A stretch of 24,574 nt of DNA from contig JBLNAZ010000117.1 of NCBI GenBank assembly GCA_050259615.1, positions 1-24,574 of the forward strand, given 5' to 3'. This document shows, piece after piece, positions 7,967-16,034 of this stretch (positions are counted from its first letter, which is position 1; each line of letters opens with the position of its first letter). Both the position numbers and the translations under genes were made by a program. The stretch comes from JAAXKN01 sp050259615. Its GTDB lineage: Bacteria > Bacteroidota > Ignavibacteria > Ignavibacteriales > SURF-24. Under the pieces are notes generated by a model. That model was not told the origin of the DNA, did no database searches, and worked only from the letters and a program-made list of their open reading frames with translations.

Positions 7967-8794
7967 TTAGTTTGGTTTAACAAAATCCCCGGCTGCACTT
8001 CCTATAAAAAGCCCTATAACGTCATTGCCATAAACATTCCATATTATCTGGCTTCCCCCCTGGGTAAACGAATTGTGAACCTGCAGATTGTTCCCCCTGG
8101 TCCTGAAGTAGTCGTAAAACCCTTTGTCAAATGAAAAAACCTTCAGGAGTGTTCTGTTAATGTGAAAATCCGTCCTGTACTCTTCAGGAATATCCATTGT
8201 TCTTATTGTAGCGTTTGAAGGCAGCTGCTCGGGCGATTCATACACCTCGAAAAAGTCTGTTGCAAGACCGGAGAATGTATACTGGTTGACTCCGGAAATA
8301 AACCATGCTGCTGCATATGATTCATTTATCCTTGGAATTATCCGGGCTTCAATGTACTGGCTGTTGACAAGCGTAGCGCGTGTAACAGTGGGTTCCTCGG
8401 GAACCCTGGTTATTGCATAAATGCTTTTTCCTTCCCAGTTTGCATAGAGCTCATATACGGTTCCGGTGTGAATATATAAGTTAGTCAAAGGTTTGTATAT
8501 GCCGTCTTTTGAATATAAAACAGGAATTACCTCCAGCCCGTTTATTTTTAAGTAGGCAGTGACATCCTTTAATTCAGCTTTCTTGATGTCATATGGGTCA
8601 TTCAGTGGGAGTGTTCTCGTAAATGTTACCCCCTGGAAAAGGGAGTCTTTCTTAAGCGATGCAAATACAACTGTTTTTTCCTTATATATGCTGTCGGGCT
8701 CCAGAGTCTCAGTCTTCTCGCAGCCCGCGGCAGCCATTATAACTATTGCTAAAAGCGGCAATATTCCAAAAGTTTTCATGATGCAGTTTTTCAT
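7967..8794 (-). CDS. DUF4249-like outer-membrane lipoprotein
   Basis: 275 residues. A lipoprotein signal peptide ends in AAGC, with Cys25 as the likely lipidation site. The body has the DUF4249 pattern: an early region with FASLKKDSLFQGVTFTRTLPL, then beta-strand segments such as TAYLKINGLEVIPVL and TGTVYELYAN in an immunoglobulin-like N-terminal half, and an aromatic-rich C-terminal half ending with GNDVIGLFIGSAA. Proteins of this family are usually encoded right after a TonB-dependent receptor and are thought to be surface substrate-binding partners, like SusD. That arrangement holds here: the receptor stop is 9 bases upstream. An alternative in-frame ATG five codons later (MKTFG) would still give a good signal peptide. 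The substrate is unknown. Confidence 0.72.
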   Translation of the reverse strand: MKNCIMKTFGILPLLAIVIMAAAGCEKTETLEPDSIYKEKTVVFASLKKDSLFQGVTFTRTLPLNDPYDIKKAELKDVTAYLKINGLEVIPVLYSKDGIYKPLTNLYIHTGTVYELYANWEGKSIYAITRVPEEPTVTRATLVNSQYIEARIIPRINESYAAAWFISGVNQYTFSGLATDFFEVYESPEQLPSNATIRTMDIPEEYRTDFHINRTLLKVFSFDKGFYDYFRTRGNNLQVHNSFTQGGSQIIWNVYGNDVIGLFIGSAAGDFVKPN

Positions 8795-8803
8795 GATCTT
8801 AAA

Positions 8804-11149
8804 TTAAAATTTTATTGTTACGCCCAGTGTCGGCAGAAAAGGGAATATCGTTATAGAATGAAACTTGGGCAGAGATACAGTTCCCTCTGCAGCCGGCTTT
8901 TCAACTTCTGAGGCATAGTATGCAAAAGGATTTTTCCTGTCATACACATTATAAATATTAAGGTACGACTCCAATTGCAGCTCATTTATAAAGAATTTGT
9001 AAGTAACATTCAGATCCAGCTTGTGGTAATCAGGCAGTTTATAAGCATTTCTGGCTGTATAATCGAACTGAACTCTCTGATGAGGATCCAGATCAATACT
9101 TCCGATCTGATACTGGCTTGATGGAATTGTAAAGCCCTGGCCTGATGCGAACGTCCACGTCAGCCCAAACCTCAGGTTGTCAGATAACTTGTAAGTGGCA
9201 ATTACAGAAATGTCGTGCCTTCTGTCGTACCTTGGATAAAATACCTGACCGGCATTAAGTTCATCAAACTTTCTTCTCGTCCAGCTTAATGTATAGCCAA
9301 TCCATCCTGAGAGGTCTCCTGAAGTTTTATTCAGGAAAAACTCAACCCCGTAAGCTTCGCCATTGCCTTTTGTAAACAGGTCAACAACCGTACTGCGCGG
9401 ATTATACCTGGCATTGTCCTTAAACTCGTAAAGGTTCTTCATGTCCTTATAGTAGCCTTCAACTGAAAAGAGATACTCTTTACCCATAAAATAAGAATCC
9501 AGGCCCAGTATATACTGCCTTGAGTTAGCCGGTTCCACTTTGTCTGTCGATGGATACCATAGGTCCGTAGGCAGGGAAATGTCATTCCTTAGAATTAAGT
9601 GCAGGAACTGATTTGTAACTGAGAATGCGCCTTTCAGGGCGGTTTCCTCTGTCAGGTTAAAAACCAGGGAAAGTCGGGGCTCATACTTGAGTTTTTTCTG
9701 GCCGTCAAAATAGTAGAGCCTGATGCCCGGGTTAAGCTTAAACCTGGAATTTATCTGCCATTCGCTCTGCATATAAACTGCGGTTTCAAAGTTCAGAATT
9801 TCCTTTTCATTTCCTGTACTCCTTTCAATAAGCTCACTATAGACATCGCTGTAGATCAGTTTGTATTTATGGAGTGTAAGATCCAGTCCAATCTTGCCGT
9901 TGTTGTTTTCTGAAATAAAAAATTCCACGTCTTTTTTCATTACTAAATCCATCAGTTCAGACACTGAATAATAATCCGAGGCTGTTACTCTGCTTGTAGT
10001 GTCATCAAGAATGGACTTAAATCTGTAATTAACATAGCTCAGCGAGGTGTTTGAAAAGCGTGAATTTGAAAGCACCTGCGACCAGTTCAGGCTTGCAACT
10101 GCATTCTGCCACTGGATATCGTAGCTGACCTGATTGCCCGGGGAACTGTAGATCTGGTCGCTGCTTAAAAGTGCGCTTAGCGAAACAATGTCGTTGCTGG
10201 AAGCATTAAAGGAAAACTTGGAATTGAGATCATAAAAATTATATCTGGGAGCAAGGCCGTTTTTATCAGTTATTTTCTGAAATGCATCATAATACATTTT
10301 CCGTCCTGATAAAATATATGTGGATTTTTCGTCCAGGGGTCCTTCGAGCGTCAGGTGCGAATTTATGACACCAAGGCCAAGTATGCCCTTATGTTTATCC
10401 CTGGAGCCGCTTCTGAGCTTAATGTCAAGTACACTTGAAAGCCTTCCGCCATATTCAGCCGGGAATCCGCCTTTTATCAGTTTAACATTCTGCAGGGCAT
10501 CGGAATTAAAAGTGCTTGCAAAATTCCCAAGGTGCGAAGGGTTATATACCACTACACCGTCGATAAGTGTCAGTGTTTGATCGGGACTTCCGCCTCTTAC
10601 ATAAAGTCCTGCCGAAAGCTCGTTATTCTGTGTCAGGCCGGGCAGCATCTGAAGCGATCTGAAAAGATCCACTTCACCGCTTAAAGACGGAAGCTGACTT
10701 AAAAGCTCGGGGGAGACATCAATGGAACTTACCTCTCCGGCATCACTTTTTTTACCTTTTACAATAACTTCCTGAAGCCTTATGTCCTGCGGTTCCAATT
10801 CAATGTCAATTCTTATAACAGAATTTTTGCCCGGTACTGTCAGATCTTTTATCAGGGGTTTATATCCAAGGCGCCTGGCAACTAATAGAAATCTTCCTGA
10901 TAAAACATTTGGTATGGCAAAGTATCCGTACTGGTTTGAGGTGCCGCCTTTTAATGGGGGATTTGCAAAGCTAAGGCTGTCGCGGTAAATAAGAACGCTT
11001 GAACCGGGTAAATATTCTCCCGTTGCTTTATCTTTTATGAAGCCGGAAATAGTATAGCTTACGTCCTGTGCATGCAGATTTCCCACATACCCTAAAGCCG
11101 CAAGGAGGAGAAATACTGAAATAAGAGATCTGATATTTTTCAGCTTCAT
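8804..11149 (-). CDS. TonB-dependent receptor with carboxypeptidase-regulatory-like N-terminal domain (SusC-like)
   Basis: 781 residues. The signal peptide covers about residues 1-27 (core LISVFLLLAALGYV, cut after HAQ). Residues about 31-120 form a carboxypeptidase D regulatory-like beta sandwich (YTISGFIKDKATGEYLPGSSV...). The plug domain follows at about 140-245, with LYVRGGSPDQTLTLIDGV, FNSDALQNVKLIKGGFPAEYGGR and LDIKLRSG. The rest is an outer-membrane beta barrel that ends in the expected aromatic residue (LGVTIKF). It imports a ligand across the outer membrane using TonB/ExbB/ExbD energy. It heads the three-gene minus-strand operon with the DUF4249-like and rhodanese lipoproteins. The ligand is not predictable from sequence. 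No Fur-like box was recognised in the 220 bases before it. Confidence 0.9.
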   Translation of the reverse strand: MKLKNIRSLISVFLLLAALGYVGNLHAQDVSYTISGFIKDKATGEYLPGSSVLIYRDSLSFANPPLKGGTSNQYGYFAIPNVLSGRFLLVARRLGYKPLIKDLTVPGKNSVIRIDIELEPQDIRLQEVIVKGKKSDAGEVSSIDVSPELLSQLPSLSGEVDLFRSLQMLPGLTQNNELSAGLYVRGGSPDQTLTLIDGVVVYNPSHLGNFASTFNSDALQNVKLIKGGFPAEYGGRLSSVLDIKLRSGSRDKHKGILGLGVINSHLTLEGPLDEKSTYILSGRKMYYDAFQKITDKNGLAPRYNFYDLNSKFSFNASSNDIVSLSALLSSDQIYSSPGNQVSYDIQWQNAVASLNWSQVLSNSRFSNTSLSYVNYRFKSILDDTTSRVTASDYYSVSELMDLVMKKDVEFFISENNNGKIGLDLTLHKYKLIYSDVYSELIERSTGNEKEILNFETAVYMQSEWQINSRFKLNPGIRLYYFDGQKKLKYEPRLSLVFNLTEETALKGAFSVTNQFLHLILRNDISLPTDLWYPSTDKVEPANSRQYILGLDSYFMGKEYLFSVEGYYKDMKNLYEFKDNARYNPRSTVVDLFTKGNGEAYGVEFFLNKTSGDLSGWIGYTLSWTRRKFDELNAGQVFYPRYDRRHDISVIATYKLSDNLRFGLTWTFASGQGFTIPSSQYQIGSIDLDPHQRVQFDYTARNAYKLPDYHKLDLNVTYKFFINELQLESYLNIYNVYDRKNPFAYYASEVEKPAAEGTVSLPKFHSITIFPFLPTLGVTIKF

Positions 11150-11328
11150 CTTTCAGGCAGTTCCTATTTTGCAAAACAAGCTTAATTAAAAAGAGCACGC
11201 CGGCAAAACCTAAAGGGAATGAACATTTCAAAAAAAACGGGTGGATCTGTCTGGAAATTAGTAAAAAGTAATGAAAATGCAAATGGATAATTCAATATTA
11301 ACCAGAAGTAGAAATTTATTAAGAAGAG
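11150..11328 (-). promoter_or_regulatory. Probable promoter/leader region of the TonB receptor operon
   Basis: About 180 bases between the glmM terminator hairpin and the receptor start. Transcription of the minus-strand operon most likely begins here. No clean TAnnTTTG element was found; the nearest match is TAGGTTTTG on the minus strand, with one extra spacer base. Support is positional only. Confidence 0.3.
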
Positions 11329-11357
11329 ATGAACGGCTCCATCAGGCAGCCGTTCAT
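11329..11357 (-). terminator. Hairpin terminator after glmM
   Basis: A perfect 10-bp inverted repeat, ATGAACGGCT (11329-11338) with AGCCGTTCAT (11348-11357), has a 9-base loop. It begins 15 bases after the glmM stop on the minus strand. The following tract on that strand (CTCTTCTTAATAAATTT) is only moderately T-rich, so termination may be partial, allowing some read-through to the receptor operon. Confidence 0.6.
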
Positions 11358-11372
11358 TATTGAGAAAGCAAT

Positions 11373-12725
11373 TTAGAAAAAGCTTTTTATCTGACCGAAA
11401 TATTCATCAATATATTTTTCAGCCTCTTCCTGGCTTTTGGCTTCGGTAATGCAGCGGATAATAGGTTCAGTATTCGATTTCCTGAAATGCACCCAGTGAC
11501 CGGGAAAATCAATTCTCAGTCCGTCTTCAGTATTAATTTTTTCTGAAGAATATTTATCCATAAGAATTTTAATTATATCGTCAGGGTTTTTACTTCCCAG
11601 CTCAATTTTTCTTTTTGCAATAAAATACCGTGGTAAAGCATTCTTCAGCTCACTGATGGTTCCGCCGAATTCCAAAAGATGCTGAAGCGTAATTGCAATG
11701 CCCACAAGTGCATCGCGCCCGTAGTGAAGTGCAGGGTAAATTACACCGCCGCTTCCTTCTCCGCCTATTACAGCATCTACTTCCTTCATCTTCTTTACCA
11801 CATTTGCCTCGCCGACAGGGGAGCGGAATACCTCGCATCCGGCCTCACGGGCCACGTCATCAACAGCTCTTGTAGTGGATAAATTTATGGCAACGTTCCC
11901 TTTTTCTTTTGAAAGAACAAACCTTACTGCCTGTGTAATTGTGTTTTCCTCACCAAAGGGTTCACCCTTGTCTGTAATTAGAACAAGGCGGTCGACATCC
12001 GGATCAACCACTACACCAAGATCAGCACCTGAATCCTTTACGGCTTTCATTGTTCCAGTAAGGTTTTCAGGAATCGGTTCCGGAAGGCGCGGGAATATGC
12101 CCGTCTTTTCACAGTCCAATTCTATTACTTCGCATCCAAGGTCCCTTAGAAGCTGTGGAATAACATAAACTCCTGCGCCGTTGACGCAGTCGGCCACTAC
12201 CTTAAACTTTCTTTTTCTAATTGCTTCCACGTCTATATGTTTAAGGTTCAGAACGTCATGAACATGTTTTTTCAGGCCTTCATCATAGAAGGTAATTTTG
12301 CCTATCTTATCCCATGCCGGATAAACATTTTTTCCGCTTAGCAGAATTTTCTGAAGTTCAACATTTTCTTCCGGAGTCATGAACTGTCCCGTTGAGTTCA
12401 GGAGCTTTAAGGCATTCCACTCATTCGGGTTATGGCTTGCAGAGATGGCAATTCCGCCCGCGGCTTTAAGTGTCTTTACCGTGTACTGTACGGTCGGTGT
12501 AGGAACTATTCCTATATCTATCACATCGTTACCCTTGGCAGCCAGCGTGCCGTTGACAATACTTCTAACCATCTCGCCTGAAACCCTGGCGTCGCGGCCA
12601 ACTACAATTTTGCCGCCTCCGCATAAATCTGCAAAGGCTGAAGTATATTTTACAAGAACTTCCGGCTCAAGTCCGTCTCCTATAATTCCTCTTATTCCCG
12701 AAATACTAACCATCAGGGTGGGCAT
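11373..12725 (-). CDS. glmM: Phosphoglucosamine mutase / phosphohexomutase
   Basis: 450 residues, the full length of the alpha-D-phosphohexomutase family. It interconverts glucosamine-6-phosphate and glucosamine-1-phosphate for UDP-GlcNAc, hence murein and lipid A synthesis, in the cytoplasm. Four family signatures are present in order: phosphoserine loop SASHNP (catalytic Ser97), Mg2+ loop DPDVDR (241-246), sugar-specificity loop GEGSGG (322-327), and phosphate-binding loop RKSNTEP (415-421). The last is closer to phosphomannomutase/phosphoglucomutase types than to the RPSGTEP of proteobacterial GlmM, but DPDVDR and SNTEP variants occur in the Bacteroidota GlmM branch. A broader hexose specificity remains possible. 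AAGGAGGA lies 3-4 bases before the ATG on the minus strand. It diverges from the EamA permease gene. Confidence 0.82.
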   Translation of the reverse strand: MPTLMVSISGIRGIIGDGLEPEVLVKYTSAFADLCGGGKIVVGRDARVSGEMVRSIVNGTLAAKGNDVIDIGIVPTPTVQYTVKTLKAAGGIAISASHNPNEWNALKLLNSTGQFMTPEENVELQKILLSGKNVYPAWDKIGKITFYDEGLKKHVHDVLNLKHIDVEAIRKRKFKVVADCVNGAGVYVIPQLLRDLGCEVIELDCEKTGIFPRLPEPIPENLTGTMKAVKDSGADLGVVVDPDVDRLVLITDKGEPFGEENTITQAVRFVLSKEKGNVAINLSTTRAVDDVAREAGCEVFRSPVGEANVVKKMKEVDAVIGGEGSGGVIYPALHYGRDALVGIAITLQHLLEFGGTISELKNALPRYFIAKRKIELGSKNPDDIIKILMDKYSSEKINTEDGLRIDFPGHWVHFRKSNTEPIIRCITEAKSQEEAEKYIDEYFGQIKSFF

Positions 12726-12810
12726 TCTTCCTCCTTAATCAATTCTGTTTATATAAGCAGTAAATATTAAATGTAAAATTAAAAATTTTTCTCTAAATAC
12801 AAATTATTTT

Positions 12811-12818
12811 TATCTTTG
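12811..12818 (+). promoter_or_regulatory. Bacteroidota-type -7 promoter element (TAnnTTTG) before the EamA gene
   Basis: TATCTTTG matches the -7 consensus TAnnTTTG used by the Bacteroidota housekeeping sigma factor. It lies 42 bases before the start codon. Upstream, a T-run at 12786-12790 is at about the -33 distance but lacks the final G. It would drive the permease gene in the divergent gap with glmM. Confidence 0.4.
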
Positions 12819-12860
12819 TTTATGTGCGGGCAGAATATTTTTTCACTTTATACCTGAGTT

Positions 12861-13721
12861 ATGTGGATTTTCCTGATCACCATTATACCTTTTATTGATG
12901 CTTTCGGCAACCTGTTCAATAAAAAATCCTCAATGCAGGGCGTTCACCCTATACTCATTTCCTGGTCCAATAATATTATAGTTGTATTGCTGGCTTTCTT
13001 CCTTTCATATTTTATAGACTTCAGACTTACAGGCGCCTACTTTGCTGCACTCAGCGTAACAGGAACTATAAACATATTTGCCACACTACTGTATATGAAC
13101 GCGGTTTCAAAAGGAGACATATCGGAAATTATTCCGATGCTCAGCTTTACACCTTTATTTATGCTAATAACCTCACCCCTAATTGTGGGAGAATTTCCAA
13201 GACCCGGCGGAATTGCCGGAATTATTTTAGTTGTTACGGGTTCATACCTTTTGAATGTTAATCTTAGAAAAAGAAACTTTACTGATCCCATAAAAGCAAT
13301 TTTCCGCAATAAAGGCACCAGAATCATGCTTTTTGTGTCGTTTCTTTATAGCATAACTTCAAATTTCGATAAAATAGCAGTAAATCACTCCTCCGTAATG
13401 CAGCACTTTTTGCTGCTGAACCTTTACGTTTTCCTCGGCGTTTCACTTGTGGTTGTTCTGACAGGGAGTTTTAACAGAAAAGAGCTCTTTCAGGGCCGCT
13501 ATAACCTTCTGATGCTCAGCATACTGAATTTAATTGGGAGCCTGCTGTTTTTCCTGGCCATCACTTACACCTATGTTGCCTATGTAATAGCCTTAAAAAG
13601 GACCTCGGGAATGCTGAGCGTTCTTATTGGTCATTTTATTCTTGGTGAGGCAAACGTAAGAGAAAGGATTCTGGGCTCTTTTATCATGTTTTCGGGCGTT
13701 CTGCTGATCCTGTTTACCTGA
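12861..13721 (+). CDS. EamA/DMT-family membrane permease
   Basis: 286 residues with about ten hydrophobic segments from the first residue (WIFLITIIPFIDAFGN) to the last (GSFIMFSGVLLILF). It falls into two similar halves of five helices, the layout of the drug/metabolite transporter (EamA) superfamily. The half ends carry the usual marks: LIVGEFPRPGGIAGIILVVTG in the first and LIGHFILGEANVRERILGS in the second. DMT proteins export amino acids, metabolites or drugs, or move nucleotide sugars; the substrate cannot be told here. The ribosome site before ATG 12861 is weak. It is transcribed away from glmM and ends 100 bases before lpdA, with no obvious terminator between, so some read-through into lpdA is possible. 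Confidence 0.82.
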   Translation: MWIFLITIIPFIDAFGNLFNKKSSMQGVHPILISWSNNIIVVLLAFFLSYFIDFRLTGAYFAALSVTGTINIFATLLYMNAVSKGDISEIIPMLSFTPLFMLITSPLIVGEFPRPGGIAGIILVVTGSYLLNVNLRKRNFTDPIKAIFRNKGTRIMLFVSFLYSITSNFDKIAVNHSSVMQHFLLLNLYVFLGVSLVVVLTGSFNRKELFQGRYNLLMLSILNLIGSLLFFLAITYTYVAYVIALKRTSGMLSVLIGHFILGEANVRERILGSFIMFSGVLLILFT

Positions 13722-13821
13722 AGACATCTATATGGGATTTATTTGGTCTTGTCTGATTCTTCCTCTTTTTAGATTACCTTGTTTTAATTATATTAAATAG
13801 ATCACTAATACAGAAGGCTAT

Positions 13822-15225
13822 ATGGCAAAAAAGTATGATGTTGCCGTTTTAGGAGGGGGTCCCGGGGGTTATGTGGCTGCAATCAGAGCTTCACAGCTTG
13901 GACTTAAAACGGTAGTTATTGACAAGGATAATCTGGGCGGCATATGCCTGAACTGGGGATGTATTCCAACCAAAGCTTTATTAAAGAATGCTGATGTGCT
14001 CGATAAAATTAAGCATGCGGCAGATTTCGGCATTAAAATAGACGGCTACTCTTTCGACTTTTCAAAGGTTATAAAAAGAAGCCGCGACATTGCAGACCGC
14101 ATTTCAAAGAATGTGGAATTTCTGATGAAAAAAAATAAAATAGACCGCCTGAGAGGATTTGGACGCCTTACGGGAAGCAGCTCGCTTGAAGTCTCTATTG
14201 AGAACGGAAAAAGTACTGAACATATCGAGGCGGATAAAATAATAATTGCTACCGGTGCAAGACCCCGAGGACTGCCGATGATACCGGTGGATAAAAAGTT
14301 TATTATTACCAGCACCGAAGCCATGTCGCTTAAGACACAGCCTAAGGAAATGATAATAATTGGAGCCGGTGCCATAGGAATTGAATTTGCTTATTTCTAT
14401 AATGTGCTCGGCACTAAGGTTACAGTTGTGGAAGTAATTGACAATATCCTTCCTGTTGAAGACACTGAAGTTAGCCAGGCGCTGCAAAAAGAGCTGAAAA
14501 AACAGGGTATTACGTTTTATACGAGTACTATGGTTGAAAAAGCGGAAGTTAAGAATAATAAAGTGGAAGTGCAGATTAAATCCAAGTCAGATGAAATTAA
14601 GGTCCTTAGCGCTGACGTGGCTTTAAGCGCAGTCGGCGTAACAGGCAACGTTGAAGGCTTCGGGCTTGAAGAAATGGGCATTGAACTCTATGCCCGCCAT
14701 ATTAAAGTCGATAAGTCCACTTATGAAACAAATGTCAAGGGAATTTATGCAATCGGGGACGTAATCGGGCCTCCCTGGCTTGCACATGTGGCTTCGGCTG
14801 AAGGAATTCACTGCGTTGAGAAAATAAAAGGCCTTAATCCTCCGGAAATTGATTACAACTCGATACCCGGATGCACTTACTGTCAGCCTCAGGTTGCAAG
14901 TGTGGGGCTTACTGAAAGGAAAGCAAAAGAAGAGGGCTATGAGCTTAAGATCGGGAAATTCCCATTCATGGCAAGCGGCAAAGCCTTTGCAATAGGCGAG
15001 CGCGAAGGTTTTGTAAAAGTGATTTTCGACGCAAAATACGGGGAGCTTTTAGGAGCCCATATAATAGGCCCTGAAGCAACTGAACTCATTGCCGAATTCA
15101 CTCTTGCAAAAACCATGGAAGCCACATACGAATCTATTATTAAAACCGTGCATGCTCACCCGACACTCGCTGAAACAGTTGCAGAGGCCTCGGCAGCAGC
15201 GTATGAAGGAGCTATTCATATATGA
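13822..15225 (+). CDS. lpdA: Dihydrolipoyl dehydrogenase (E3)
   Basis: 467 residues, standard for E3. This FAD flavoprotein reoxidises dihydrolipoyl groups of 2-oxoacid dehydrogenase complexes and passes electrons to NAD+. The FAD-binding motif GGGPGG is at 11-16, the redox-active disulfide is Cys42/Cys47 in GGICLNWGCIPTKALL, and the NAD-binding Rossmann loop is IIGAGAIGIEF at about 177-187. The second FAD motif is IYAIGDVIGPPWLAHVA. The C-terminal interface holds the catalytic dyad His446/Glu451 (HPTLAE). GAAGG precedes the ATG. Its last four bases overlap the lipB start (ATGA), so the two genes are translationally coupled. E1, E2 and lipA follow downstream, making this the E3 of that complex. 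Confidence 0.96.
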   Translation: MAKKYDVAVLGGGPGGYVAAIRASQLGLKTVVIDKDNLGGICLNWGCIPTKALLKNADVLDKIKHAADFGIKIDGYSFDFSKVIKRSRDIADRISKNVEFLMKKNKIDRLRGFGRLTGSSSLEVSIENGKSTEHIEADKIIIATGARPRGLPMIPVDKKFIITSTEAMSLKTQPKEMIIIGAGAIGIEFAYFYNVLGTKVTVVEVIDNILPVEDTEVSQALQKELKKQGITFYTSTMVEKAEVKNNKVEVQIKSKSDEIKVLSADVALSAVGVTGNVEGFGLEEMGIELYARHIKVDKSTYETNVKGIYAIGDVIGPPWLAHVASAEGIHCVEKIKGLNPPEIDYNSIPGCTYCQPQVASVGLTERKAKEEGYELKIGKFPFMASGKAFAIGEREGFVKVIFDAKYGELLGAHIIGPEATELIAEFTLAKTMEATYESIIKTVHAHPTLAETVAEASAAAYEGAIHI

Positions 15226-15914
15226 GAGAACTTGATTATTACGACCTTGGCCTTATGGATTATGAAAGGGCATGGGAACTTCAGAGAAGGACTTTTGATT
15301 TAAGAAGAAATAACGATATTCCGGATACACTTTACCTCCTGGAACATCCTCATACTTACACTTTGGGAAAAGTTGCCGACAGGAAAAACCTCATCAGTCC
15401 GGAAAATGTCCTGAAGGAAAAGGGAATATCTGTTTATGACATCGACAGGGGAGGCGACATAACTTATCACGGTCCGGGACAGATCGTAGGCTACCCGATT
15501 CTGGACCTGGCGCAGTGGAAACAGGATACACACCTTTACCTCCGCAGTATCGAAGAAGTGATAATACTTACCTGCCGAGATTACGGCCTTGAAGCCGGAA
15601 GAATTGAGAAACTCACCGGTGTATGGATAGAAGACAGAAAAATTGCCGCAATAGGCATTAAGGTCAGCCGCTGGATCACAATGCACGGCTTTGCTTTTAA
15701 TATCAATACAGACCTTTCACTGTTTAATGGCATTATACCCTGCGGCATTACGGATAAAAGCGTTACTTCTCTTTCCAAAGAGCTGGGCCGTGAGGTTGAT
15801 ATGACTGAGGTGAAGGAAAGAATAGTCAATAACTTCAAGAATATTTTTAATTATGATTCTGTAAAAACGAACCGGGAAAATTACCAGTTACTTCGTAATA
15901 CGGGTTTGTCATAA
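15222..15914 (+). CDS. lipB: Octanoyl-[acyl carrier protein]:protein N-octanoyltransferase
   Basis: 230 residues, typical for LipB. It moves the octanoyl chain from acyl-carrier protein to the lipoyl-domain lysine, the first step of lipoate assembly before LipA inserts sulfur. Motifs: EHPHTYTLGK (41-50), the signature RGGDITYHGPGQ (76-87), Lys147 in AAIGIKV and the catalytic Cys174 in IPCGI, which forms the acyl-thioester. The start overlaps the lpdA stop by four bases (ATGA), giving tight coupling. The E1 gene follows about 120 bases downstream. The client is almost certainly the double-lipoyl E2 encoded two genes on. Confidence 0.95.
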   Translation: MRELDYYDLGLMDYERAWELQRRTFDLRRNNDIPDTLYLLEHPHTYTLGKVADRKNLISPENVLKEKGISVYDIDRGGDITYHGPGQIVGYPILDLAQWKQDTHLYLRSIEEVIILTCRDYGLEAGRIEKLTGVWIEDRKIAAIGIKVSRWITMHGFAFNINTDLSLFNGIIPCGITDKSVTSLSKELGREVDMTEVKERIVNNFKNIFNYDSVKTNRENYQLLRNTGLS

Positions 15915-15955
15915 GACTTATGTTTTGTATATTAGTTCACAACAGGGATATGTGA
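15910..15955. repeat. Two short inverted repeats between lipB and E1
   Basis: CATAAG-A-CTTATG at 15910-15922 and TCACA-N9-TGTGA at 15937-15955 are small palindromes in the 120-base gap before the E1 gene. They could be operator half-sites, but repeats this short are common in AT-rich DNA, so support is weak. Confidence 0.2.
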
Positions 15956-16034
15956 GCTATTCACTTTGCTGCTGAATAAATAGTTTGTCAATAAATGCTA
16001 AATTAGGCTAAAATGAATGAAAGAAGAGGGTGCA

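Noticed and set aside
14104..14487. Minus-strand open frame of 127 codons inside lpdA
   Set aside because: Shadow of a highly conserved E3 gene, with no independent support.
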